A DNA stretch of 64,000 nt from positions 14,633,468-14,697,467 of the forward strand of contig CM064519.1 in assembly GCA_032716605.1 (NCBI GenBank). The letters are read 5' to 3'. Source of the DNA: Paralithodes platypus. Lineage: Eukaryota > Arthropoda > Malacostraca > Decapoda > Lithodidae. A program made the position numbers and the translations under genes. Numbering within the stretch: the stretch's first letter is position 1; every line of letters begins with the position of its first letter. The notes under the pieces were generated by a model, which saw only the letters and a program-made list of their open reading frames with translations, had not been told where the DNA came from and searched no databases. Positions 53,796-62,762 of the stretch are shown one piece after another.

Positions 53796-54552
53796 TCAAC
53801 CTAAGAAGTGCGCATGGGGGTAATTAGAAACGTCCGCCTGTGCTGACGTATTTGAGCTGTTTACATCACTAAAATATTCATTTTACCATATATAGCATTA
53901 ATACTTATCCATACGCGCCTAGTATGGGTTGATTATAAAGGTATTAACCTGAAACAACAATAAAACGAGTGAAAACAGCGTTTGGATGGTCAAAATCGGA
54001 GATACAGGCCGCGCGTTATATAATGTATGGGTGAGGCAACCTGCTTTCCCGTCAATTTCCCCCAAGGCCACTGAGACACAGTCGATCGATACTCTCTCTC
54101 TCTCTCTCTTGCACTCGCTTGCTAACAGTGATGACAAGGCCCTGCTTGCAACTCGCTAATGTTAGCACGAAAATATACCTCAGAATAAGGGAATAACAGG
54201 GAAAATAGGTGATAACTGAAGGAGGGGAGGTAGAGGAGTGATATTTTGCATGGCCCAGGGGCAATGTTTTTTTCTCTTTTTTTTCGATGTTTAACCCGTG
54301 GAGCACCAGCGACGCGTCTGACGCGTCGGCTATGTATGTAACGCACAGCCCCAGAGACGCGCCTAACGCGTCACCTTTATAGCTCCAGTCGTAAGTCTCA
54401 GAATGGCTCTAGATTTATATGGGAACTACTTTGGGATCCGGTGGACTAATTCCAAAACGTTTTGTCCATACGCGCGCGCGGGGACGGGAGAGGGCACCCG
54501 CCTTCCCACACCTCATGGTCAGTTTACCGCGCACCCTCTCGAGTGAAACACC

Positions 54553-55281
54553 ATGTCTCGACGTTATAGTGCCCGCCTTACCCGCCCCTGCAGTACAGAG
54601 GAGGTCATGGATATACTGTACGACACTGACAGCCCTGATAGTGACACTGACTCGGCATTGGACGAGTATGGCCCCTCGCAAGCCGAAATAAGAGAGCTAG
54701 AGGAAGAGCTTGCTCAGATTCCTGTCAGGCGGCGAAGGCCGTCACAAAGACAGCAAGGGGCAAGTGCACCTCCCCGCCGCCCACTTCCCCAAGACCCCAC
54801 TGAATCCTCAGAAAGTGGGGAAGAGGTTGTTGTTCCAGATGAACCTGCTGACCCTCAAAATTACGTGCGTGTACCTGGGGAAGAACGAAGGGGATTGAAG
54901 AGAAGAAGGGGCGAGTCTGGGAGTGAAGAGGAGGTACCCCCACAACCCCGCCTGCCTTCTCCCCCACTTCGCATAATCTCCCCACTCAAGAAAAATACCC
55001 CGGGGAGGTTCTATGGTCGTCATAAACATAGTGACGAGCAACAACGTGGTGATGGACAAATGGAACAACCTGGTGATGGACAAAGGGCACAACGTGGTGC
55101 GAGACAAGGGCAGTCACGTGACCCAAAACGCTACCTCTTCCCTCCCGACCCAGAGCACGCAGGGAGGGATGAGTCACCACCACCACTACTACCAGACTCT
55201 CCGCCTCGCCATTCTTCCCCCCCCACTATCACCTTCAGGCTCCATCCCGTACAGCCCCCCACGAATGTCTCCCTCACCTGA
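54553..55281 (+). CDS. piggyBac transposase 2, acidic N-terminal frame
   Basis: Starts at ATG with MSRRYSARLTRPCSTEEVMD then DTDSPDSDTDSALDEYGPS, a typical acidic piggyBac-like leader, followed by Pro/Glu-rich low-complexity sequence. It ends in a different frame from the catalytic part; both frames are open together over 55013-55281, so a +1 change in that overlap would fuse them. It could be a mutation, sequencing indel, intron or programmed shift; no slippery motif was recognised. Confidence 0.75.
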   Translation: MSRRYSARLTRPCSTEEVMDILYDTDSPDSDTDSALDEYGPSQAEIRELEEELAQIPVRRRRPSQRQQGASAPPRRPLPQDPTESSESGEEVVVPDEPADPQNYVRVPGEERRGLKRRRGESGSEEEVPPQPRLPSPPLRIISPLKKNTPGRFYGRHKHSDEQQRGDGQMEQPGDGQRAQRGARQGQSRDPKRYLFPPDPEHAGRDESPPPLLPDSPPRHSSPPTITFRLHPVQPPTNVSLT

Positions 55282-57130
55282 ACCAGGCCCCTCCCGCGCC
55301 ACTGCATTATCACCAGCCTCTCCACAACGCCCTGCAAGCAAACGACGTGGGCGTGTCATATCTCGCGGGCGTGCCACCCGCGGCCGAATGCAGAAGGTGA
55401 AGCAAATAAGACGCCCCAGCAACGACTCGAGCTCTAGATCTAGCTCTCGATCAAGTTCGAGGTCTAGCTCCAGACCCAGGTCCACCTCTCGCCCACGCTC
55501 CACCCGCCCCGGTGCCCCTGACGATGACCCTGATGAGCCCGATGCCCCATCTAGCGACGACGAAGGCGCTGATAGGTGGGATTGGGTGGATGGGGAGAAC
55601 TATCTACCAGGACAATACCACTTTGTGGGGGCAGCTGAGGCCGGCCCTACCATGCCCAATCGTGGACCTGACACCACAAGACTGGGAGTTTTTCTGCAGT
55701 TCTTCACTGCCAACCTTGTCGGCTTGATTGTTGACCAGACGAACTGGTACAACTATTATTTTATGGCAGGGAAGGAGCAGAAGAGGAACTCGGCACGTCT
55801 CTCATGGGTGGATTTGTCTTCCGATGAGTTCTACGCATTCCTGGCACTGGTCATCCTGATGGGGGTCACCAAGAAGACGTCTCTCAGGAAGTACTGGTCA
55901 TGTGATCCCCTCATCGCAACCCCCTTCTTTGGGAAAGTCATGAGCAGGAATAGATTCACGGCAATCATGGGAAACCTGCACTTTATTGGTGTGGCAAGCC
56001 ACACCAGGAACCAGGAACACCCCAGGAATACCAAAGACCCGATGGAGAGGATAAGACCTATATTTGAATACCTGAAAACTAAGTTTGCAGCCTCCTTCAA
56101 ACCTCACCAAAAACTCATCATTGATGAGAGTCTGGTGCTGTGGAGGGGGAATATTAGCATCCGAGAGTACATCCCCAGCAAGCGTCACCGTTATGGCCTG
56201 AAACTGTTCGTGATGTGCGACTGCAAAACCGGCTACATCCAGGACATCATCCTCTACATGGGCAAGGTCACTGAACTGGTGGAGGAGAGGACATATGGGA
56301 TATCTGGGGCCGTTATCATCACCATGTTGGAGGGATATTTGGACAGGGGCCACATCTTGTACCTCGACAACTGGTACACCAGCCCTTCCCTTGCCAAATT
56401 CCTGTACAGCAGAAACACTGGCGTCTGTGGCACCGTCAGGAGGAATCGTGTCTACATGCCAGAGCTACCCGAAAGGTGGGAGAAGGGCTCCATCATCCAC
56501 CTCCAGGCAAATAATATCTTGATGCTCTCGTGGATGGACAATCGTGACGTCAATATCCTCACCAGTATCCACCTGCCCCGCTTAGAGGACACCAAACGCC
56601 GTGATAGAGCCACAGGTGAGGCGGTCAAAAAACCAGTTGCAATCATTGACTACAACATCAACATGCGGCTGGTTGACAAGTCAGACTCTGTCATATCGTC
56701 GGTCGAGTGTGCCAGGAAGACGATGAGGTGGTATAAAAAACTATTTTTCCACCTACTCGACCTCACCCTCTACAACTGCCACATCCAATATCATGAAATA
56801 ACAGGTGAAGTTGAGATGATGGAGTCGTACTGCATCGAACTTGCACGGGAGCTTCTGTTCTTCTTCAGGGATGGTCCACGCCGCCAGCAACGTCCCGCAG
56901 CTCGTTTTCAAGCACCAGAAGGCCCCGCCAGACTGACACAACGCCACTTTTGCGATTTTGGCCCGCCCAACCAAGTAAAACCCAACCCACGCAGACGGTG
57001 TCATGTGTGTCGCAACACAGGCAGACGCACACCCAAACGGACAGACACCCGGACGATGTGTGAAGAATGTGATGTGGGACTGTGTTTTCCCACCTGCTTC
57101 AGGGATTATCACACCCTCGAGCACTTCTAA
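55013..57130 (+). CDS. piggyBac transposase 2, catalytic part, intact
   Basis: 705 codons. After a Ser/Arg repeat region (SSRSSSRSSSRSSSRPRS, about residues 138-160) comes the core: LGVFLQFFTANLVGLIVDQT, YAFLALVILMGV, KLIIDESLVLWRGN (first Asp), GHILYLDNWYTSPSLAKFL (second), YNINMRLVDKSDS (third), then a Cys-rich end with CHVCRNTGRRTPKR and CEECDVGLCFPTCFRDYH. Every expected catalytic and zinc residue that I know of is in place. The first 40 residues of this frame look non-native; the real N-terminus is likely the 54553 frame. Potentially active if the frames are joined. Confidence 0.9.
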   Translation: MVVINIVTSNNVVMDKWNNLVMDKGHNVVRDKGSHVTQNATSSLPTQSTQGGMSHHHHYYQTLRLAILPPPLSPSGSIPYSPPRMSPSPEPGPSRATALSPASPQRPASKRRGRVISRGRATRGRMQKVKQIRRPSNDSSSRSSSRSSSRSSSRPRSTSRPRSTRPGAPDDDPDEPDAPSSDDEGADRWDWVDGENYLPGQYHFVGAAEAGPTMPNRGPDTTRLGVFLQFFTANLVGLIVDQTNWYNYYFMAGKEQKRNSARLSWVDLSSDEFYAFLALVILMGVTKKTSLRKYWSCDPLIATPFFGKVMSRNRFTAIMGNLHFIGVASHTRNQEHPRNTKDPMERIRPIFEYLKTKFAASFKPHQKLIIDESLVLWRGNISIREYIPSKRHRYGLKLFVMCDCKTGYIQDIILYMGKVTELVEERTYGISGAVIITMLEGYLDRGHILYLDNWYTSPSLAKFLYSRNTGVCGTVRRNRVYMPELPERWEKGSIIHLQANNILMLSWMDNRDVNILTSIHLPRLEDTKRRDRATGEAVKKPVAIIDYNINMRLVDKSDSVISSVECARKTMRWYKKLFFHLLDLTLYNCHIQYHEITGEVEMMESYCIELARELLFFFRDGPRRQQRPAARFQAPEGPARLTQRHFCDFGPPNQVKPNPRRRCHVCRNTGRRTPKRTDTRTMCEECDVGLCFPTCFRDYHTLEHF

Positions 57131-58041
57131 GTGTTCAAAGTGTTCAAAGACTGCGATAAAAGACGCTATAATGTAATACTAACAGTGTATATAAAAGACG
57201 CAAAAAGTGAATATAAAACAGTGTGTATATATATATAATTTACAAGTGCAAAGTACCGAACAATATAAAACACTAAGTAAATTCTAAACTTATAAAACTG
57301 TGTGCAAATAATTATAAGAATACGAGACAATAAATGCGTAAAACAATGTATATACACCTCATAATCTTAGGTAAAACAATGAACAAGTACAAATAATTCA
57401 ATGAAAAGGAGAGACAGAGTGACCTTGAGTGAAAGTGACAGCCAGACAGAGAAAGAAAGAGGGAAGGGTGCTGTGGAATGTGGGTCACTCGGTCCGCTGT
57501 CTGGCCGTGTGTTCGTACGTGCGTTTTGTTATTGTCCTGAGCAAAGATGGCCGCCATCACCATGGCAACGGGGACGCTAACACTCGTGCGCACTTGTAAT
57601 ACTTGAATGAAGGCACTTATCACACTACAACTTCAGTTATATTGACATTATGTGATATACAAAGACATTCTATGAACTCTGAAGCGCACTTTATGTCCGA
57701 GAGGTGCAAAATAAGTCATGCTGCCTGGCGGCTGGCAACTGGCTGCTGGCGCGGGAGATTTGAAATGGCGCTAAGGCTCCACTGAGGCTGGGGACCCCCA
57801 CTACCTCCCAGGACCCCCAAATGGCCTAGGTAAGTACTTTTTTCACATTTCTTCAGGTCACACATTCTGATATATTTATAAGAATTTTTTTTTTTAAATT
57901 GCCCGGGTTCTGGTGCGCAAAAATAATAAAACCGGCCGGGGCTGTACGGGTTAAAGTTGATTTTTTTTCTCTGACTCTTAAGAGTCTTCCCGCAGTCCGC
58001 CGGGGGAACTCTTAAGAGTCTTCCGGCAGTTCCCGGGTTAA

Positions 58042-58223
58042 GAGTCAGAGAAAAAAAAATCAATATTTGTTATTTATTTGTTTTTTGCCCCTGGGCCATG
58101 CAAAATAACACTCCTCTACCTCCCCTCCTTCCCCACTTTCCTCCCCTGTTATTCCCTTATTCTGAGGTATATTTTCGTGCTAACATTAGCGAGTTGCAAG
58201 CAGGGCATTGTCATCACTGTTAG

Positions 58224-58310
<87 letters not shown>

Positions 58311-58599
58311 CGATCGACAGTGTCTCTCCAGCCTTGGGGGAAATTGGCGGGAAAGGAGGTTGCCTCACCCATACATTATGTAACTCCCGCCCTGTATCGC
58401 CGATTTTGACCATCCAAACGCTGTTTTCACTTGTTTTATTGTTGTAACAGGTTAATACCTTTATAATCAACCTATAATAGGCGCATATGGATAAGTATTA
58501 ATGCTATTTATGGTAAAATGAATATTTTAGTGATGGAAACAGCTCAAATACATGCGCACAGGCAGAGGTGTCTAATTACCCCCATGCGCACTTCAGAGG
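58042..58599 (+). mobile_element. MITE A outer copy, right part
   Basis: GAGTCAGAGAAAAAAAAATC to GCGCACTTCAGAGG, right TTAA 58600-58603. It carries an expanded (GA)n of about 80 bp at 58225-58306, where other copies have 12 to 16 bp. Confidence 0.85.
58225..58306. repeat. (GA)n microsatellite, about 41 units
   Basis: Uninterrupted GA dinucleotides inside MITE A. It produces the spurious Arg-Glu repeat frames on the plus strand and Leu-Ser on the minus. Confidence 0.97.
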
Positions 58600-58615
58600 T
58601 TAAATAATTATTAAA

Positions 58616-58757
58616 ATTAAAATGTAAAACTTGCAAACTAAACAAACCAAAACTGGGACGATACAAGATCAAGGTAAAATAACTTATCAAAATCGCTATG
58701 TGGAAACAACGCTTACTAAAATAAAATTTATGAAATAAAAGAACACAATCCACAATA
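58616..58757 (-). mobile_element. Penelope-like tail, about 140 bp
   Basis: ATGTAAAACTTGCAAACTAA through CAAAATCGCTATGTGGAAAC to AACACAATCCAC. Intermediate in length between the 60-bp and 235-bp tails; same fixed 3' end. Confidence 0.8.
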
Positions 58758-58862
58758 ACGATCTAAAGAAATATAAGTTTAAAGGAGGCAGTGTTATAAG
58801 CCACTGTTAAACTCTCTAAATTTTTGGAAATAAGTAACACCCCGTTCTTAACATTAATCATC

Positions 58863-59007
58863 AATGGAAGGATGGAGTGAGGAAGTATATGAACGAAGGC
58901 GGTGCTGGTTGGGGGGAGGGGCGTCGACTGACTGGGGACAGAGGTGCATGGGGGCAGTTCGTTCGTGGCCACCCCTTCGGGGATCATGGCGTCAGGCAAT
59001 AGATAGA
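58863..59007 (+). mobile_element. RTE1 3' end fragment
   Basis: The last 145 bp of RTE1: GGAAGGATGGAGTGAGGAAG to GGCCACCCCTTCGGGGATCA and CAATAGATAGATA. Very short 5'-truncated insertion. Confidence 0.85.
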
Positions 59008-59289
59008 TACTGTATACAAGTAGGCTACTGTTATTTTACTGGGTATTAGTTTATGATGACCAACCAGTAATAGGCCCCATCGATGATTATTAGTGTGTTA
59101 TCACTTTCATGAACTATACTTTGTTGGTGTATATGTAATTAGCCTACTGTCGCAAATTCACTATAAGTTAAATACGAGAAACTGTCTTCTCAACCTACTG
59201 CAACCTCTCAACCTACTGCATCAACCTCTTCAGCCTCTCATTAAGGTATGTTATCGTCTAAGGGACATATACTAGGTGTTAGATCAAGG

Positions 59290-59622
59290 TTAGGTTAGGC
59301 TCTTTGGTTAGGTTAATGACAAAATTTGGCTCGGATTTAATTGATTTAGCTGGGGTGTGGGCTGGGGGCAGCAGCCCCCTACCATAATACTAGGTTAGGT
59401 TAGGGTTAGGCTAATGTTAACCCCATAATACTACAGTAGGTTAGGTTAGGTTAGGTTAGGTTAATGACAAAACTAGGCTCGGATTTAATGCATTTAGTGG
59501 GAGTGTGGGGGCGGTAGCCCCCACCCTTAATACTAGGTTAGGTTAGGCTAATGTTAAACCTATAATACTAGGTTAGGTTAGGTTAGCTTAGGTTAATGAC
59601 AAAAGTTGGCTCGGATTTAATG
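59290..59622. repeat. Tandem repeat J with TTAGG-like arrays
   Basis: Two and a half units of about 150 bp, each with TTAATGACAAAA, TGGCTCGGATTTAAT, a GTGGGGGCGGTAGCCCCCA hairpin, CTAGGTTAGGTTAGG and CTAATGTTAA. The GGTTA runs (for example 59441-59462) look like short stretches of the arthropod telomere repeat TTAGG but are too short and mixed to be a telomere. Confidence 0.75.
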
Positions 59623-59688
59623 CATTAACCCGGGAGCTGCGGGAAGACTCTTAAGAGTTCCCCCGGCGGACTGCGGGAAGACTCTTAA

Positions 59689-60306
59689 CCCGGCAAGCGC
59701 GATAGGCCTCACGGAAGGCTTCCTATAGGGAACGCGATAGGCCTCACGGAAGCAGGACCATAAAAAAAGCCTTCCATAAAAAAAAAGGGGCCTATCAAAA
59801 CAAAGGAATTTGTCTCTAGGTGAGATAATTCCCCTCCAGTACTCATCCATGTAAATCTCACCCACCCCCCTCCCCACCTTATTCCCCCCTCCCTCCCCTC
59901 CTCAATTATCACCTATTTTTCCTCTTATTATCATCATTTATCGGTTATTTTTCTCTCCCGCGATAATGTAGCACAAGTGGGATGCATAAAAGATCGTTAT
60001 GCAACACCCAGACACCGGCACACACCGCCCCGCTCGTCTCAGTTGACTCCCAGACAGCGAGAGGGGAGGGCTGCCTGTCTCTCTCTCTCGCCTGAGATTA
60101 TGACCGGGTGGCCAATATCTTCGTTTTTCACCACCCAAATGCTTTTCCCACTTATTTTAGCACTCTTGAAGGTTCATATATACATCATATATGTAAAATA
60201 AAAGCATACCGAAAACAAATAATGGATAACGAATTCTGTCAGAATCCAGGGCTAGAAATGCACAAATAACTACCCTAGCACCTACGTCTATATCGCGCTT
60301 GTCAGG
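59689..60306. mobile_element. MITE I, 618 bp, TTAA-flanked
   Basis: TTAA at 59685-59688 and 60307-60310; ends CCCGGCAAGCGCGATA and the complement of CCTGACAAGCGCGATA. The open frame at 59877-59617 covers it but has no motif. It was inserted in the GACTCTTAAGAGTC of A6. Confidence 0.88.
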
Positions 60307-60515
60307 TTAAGAGTCAGGGGAAAAAAATCAATTTAAAACACCGAAAAAAAAAAAAAAAAAAAAAATTTGCCCCTGGGCCATGCAAAATATCACTCCTCTA
60401 CCTCCCCTCCTTCCCCACTTTCCTTCCCTCCTTCAGTTATCACCTATTTTCCCTGTTATTCCCTTATTCTGTGGTATATTTTCGTGCTAACATTAGCGAG
60501 TTGCAAGCAGGGCAT

Positions 60516-61080
60516 GTTCTCAAATATGATCAACAGCTTCGTATGGTATTTTTAATTATTATTTTTTAATTGATGAAGGGATGAAGTTGAGGAAAATATT
60601 ATTACATAAGCAAATGCCAGTCACTTCCATGTAGATACCAATATAAATTAGTCACTGGTTATTGCCTAAATTTTTTTTTATGATAGGGAAGTCTTGAGGG
60701 TGGATGGGACTCGTTAGCTTTGGTCGGCAACTCATCTAGGGGAGACAACCTTATACAAATCCGGGTGGATGGGACTCGTCAGCCTTGGTTGGCAACCTGT
60801 CTAGGGGAGTAAACCTGATACAAATCCGTACTGCTTACCTAAGGGTAAGGCAGGTTAGTGGATGGATTAGCCGTACACCACAGTAGAAAAATAGTGCTAA
60901 CAAGATACACAGAGGGCCTCTGAGTTGGACGGATCCTAAATTGAGTGGTCAATCCTGTAAGTCCTTCACTAAACTGGCTCGGGTTGTCCCTCTCACAGGG
61001 AATAGGTCCGCTTGGGGGCATTCTGTGTATGGCCACCCTCGTAAGGGGAGTAAGGCGTCCGGCAATAGATAGATAGATAG
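60516..61080 (+). mobile_element. Non-autonomous retroposon with RTE1-like tail
   Basis: Perfect 11-bp duplication AAGCAGGGCAT (60505-60515, 61081-61091). It has a doubled 63-66-bp segment GGTGGATGGGACTCGT...ATACAAATCCG at 60702-60830, and an end (ATGGCCACCCTCGTAAGGGG, then CGTCCGGCAATAGATAGATA) that resembles the last 65 bp of RTE1. No coding. It is probably mobilised by RTE1 enzymes through the shared tail. Confidence 0.75.
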
Positions 61081-61428
61081 AAGCAGGGCATTGTCATCAC
61101 TGTTAGCAAGCGAGTACAAGAGAGAGAGAGAGTATCGATCGACAGTGTCTCTCCAGCCTTGGGGAAAATTGACGGGAGAGGAGCTTGCCTCAGCCATACA
61201 TTATGTAACTCCCGGCCTGTATCGCCGATTTTGACCATCCAAACGCTGTTTTCACTTGTTTTATTGTTGTAACAGGTTAATACCTTTATAATCAACCTAT
61301 AATAGGCGCATATGGATAAGTATTAATGCTATTTATGGTAAAATAAATATTTTAGTGATGGAAACAGCTCAAATACATGCGCACAGGTAGAGGTGTTCAT
61401 TACCCCCCATGCGCACTTCAGAGGTTAA

Positions 61429-61500
61429 GCGGGGGTGCGGGGGCGGCAGCCCCCACCCATAATACTAGGTTAGGTGAGGTTAGGTTAGGCTAATGTTAAC
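61429..61500. repeat. Repeat J fragment
   Basis: GCGGGGGTGCGGGGGCGGCA, CCCATAATACTAGGTTAGG and CTAATGTTAA; the continuation of the J unit interrupted by A6. Confidence 0.75.
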
Positions 61501-61534
61501 TCCATTCTTACTGGGTTTTTCCACGTTGAAAAAC

Positions 61535-61765
61535 AAGAAAACCCGAGCCAACTTTCAAAATGAGGTTACTGTGATTTTGGACTCTGAAAATTCGAAAACC
61601 CCCAGCCAAGTTTGCTCAACACTTTGGGGTTTTCTTCATCTGAAAAAGGGCGAAATCCGAGCCAACTTTTTTTCCAATTTTGCACTTTTTAGACTGAAAA
61701 TTGGCCAAATCCAAGCCAACTTTTGCCAAAACTTGGCTCGGATTTCAACATTTTGGCTTTTTTTC
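61535..61765. repeat. Degenerate tandem repeat
   Basis: A core of the form AAATCCGAGCCAACTTTT returns about every 55 bp (near 61548, 61600, 61652, 61708), the last time also inverted as AACTTGGCTCGGATTT. It is related to the CTCGGATTTAA word of repeat J. Confidence 0.6.
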
Positions 61766-61769
61766 AATT

Positions 61770-62010
61770 GTATTTATTACATTTTTAGAGTTATGCCCAT
61801 AATACACCTATATTTACCCCACCCAAAACCCTGCATTCCCAAACTCTCCCCTAGATTGTTGAGGTATCGGAATTACAATTAATATTACAAATGCTAATAA
61901 ATAGTGCTTTCCTCACTTTCTAACTAGAAAATACACACTTACAAAGCATTAAAATACAAAAATAAAATAAATAAAACTTAAAATAACAGGAGTAGTAGTT
62001 ATGCAGAATT
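61770..62010. other. No recognisable feature
   Basis: AT-rich sequence without long open frames or repeats that I could link to others. Confidence 0.4.
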
Positions 62011-62015
62011 ACCCA

Positions 62016-62356
62016 ACCCTCTTCCCCTGTTGTACCCTCTCCCGCACTTCTTCATCCATAGTCCCACCTTTACTCAACACACTGCCCAGATACTTAAAAG
62101 AGTTGACGATCTCCATAGCCTGACTGTTCAGCTTCACGGTCTTCACCTCACACTCTGTGACTTCACCCCTTTCGAAGATACTGTTCCAAACTCATTTACC
62201 AGACCCTGCAACTCCCATTCATTATCACTCATCAGAACTGTATCATCCCCAAACAGCAGTATAGGTAGCTTCCACTCAATTCCCTCCCTTTTCAGCGATA
62301 CACCAACATCCACTGCTCTTGATAGTACCGGTATTTCTTTCATGACTCCATCCATA
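62016..62356 (-). mobile_element. RTE1 LINE internal fragment
   Basis: Minus-strand piece from MDGVMKEIPVLSRAVDVGVS to the GKRVV region, with a deletion around the VCEKRNLKVN codons and a small insertion (ACCGGT) near 62328. Both ends are missing, so it is not a simple 5' truncation. Confidence 0.75.
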
Positions 62357-62369
62357 TTTTTATATCTAA

Positions 62370-62470
62370 AGGCAGTCAAAATAGACGGGAACATGATGGG
62401 AAAGGTCCGACGCCACTACGCGTAGTGTAAACAAGGCTGGCGGTACGCCCGCACTTAACATTCTTGCCCA
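62370..62470. mobile_element. MITE G, right half
   Basis: TCAAAATAGACGGGAACATG to GCTGGCGGTACGCCCGCACT; fused directly to the RTE1 fragment, which suggests a deletion or rearrangement join. Confidence 0.75.
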
Positions 62471-62524
62471 AGGCTGTCCGAGGTCTTCAATTTTTACCCG
62501 CTTTTGTCACATTTGAGCTGATTT

Positions 62525-62739
62525 TGGTAAGATTAAGAGTAGTGGGCGTACTACAACCGACATACAGCATAACTCATCTATAAAACGTTAACCTAACCAA
62601 ACAACCTAACCTAACCTAGTATTCATGTAGTAATGAGAATACTAGGCCAAGGTTAAGTTATGTTAGGTTAAGTTTTTATAGATGATTTATGCTATAGGCC
62701 TATGGTGGTAGTGGTATGCCCACTACTCCTAATCTTACC
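62525..62739. mobile_element. MITE R, hairpin
   Basis: GGTAAGATTAAGAGTAGTGG to TCATCTATAAAA pairs with the region ending CCACTACTCCTAATCTTACC, about 70 bp per arm with mismatches. The spacer has CCTAACCTAACCTAG. It ends about 23 bp beyond the stop codon of the retropepsin frame. Confidence 0.75.
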
Positions 62740-62762
62740 TTGATTTTTCTCTTATCAATAGC

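Larger units (their letters stand above)
54295..57950 (+). mobile_element. piggyBac transposon 2, complete
   Basis: 3656 bp between TTAA 54291-54294 and 57951-57954. Ends CCCGTGGAGCACCAGC and the complement of CCCGTACAGCCCCGGC. The palindromic GACGCGTC motif recurs near the left end (54311-54380). It carries a transposase gene, and the flanks are the two halves of an A element. Confidence 0.92.
53800..58037 (-). mobile_element. MITE A inner copy, inserted in the outer copy and hosting piggyBac 2
   Basis: In minus orientation the 5' end (CCCGGGAACTGCCGGAAGAC) is at 58037 beside TTAA 58038-58041, and the 3' end (GCGCACTTCTTAGG) is at 53800 beside TCAA 53796-53799, a one-base change of TTAA. 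The target was the second GACTCTTAAGAGTC palindrome of the outer copy. It is split by piggyBac 2 at its own AACTTTAACATCG. Confidence 0.85.
59629..61424 (+). mobile_element. MITE A, copy A6, carrying two insertions
   Basis: TTAA at 59625-59628 and 61425-61428. The element is split by MITE I at its second palindrome and by a retroposon after CAAGCAGGGCAT. Removing both leaves a normal A element of about 600 bp. It was inserted into repeat J. Confidence 0.88.

Noticed and set aside
58078..58470. Arg-Glu and Leu-Ser repeat proteins
   Set aside because: Both are translations of the (GA)n tract in MITE A.
59441..59462. Chromosome end
   Set aside because: Only a few TTAGG-type units, flanked by ordinary repeats on both sides.
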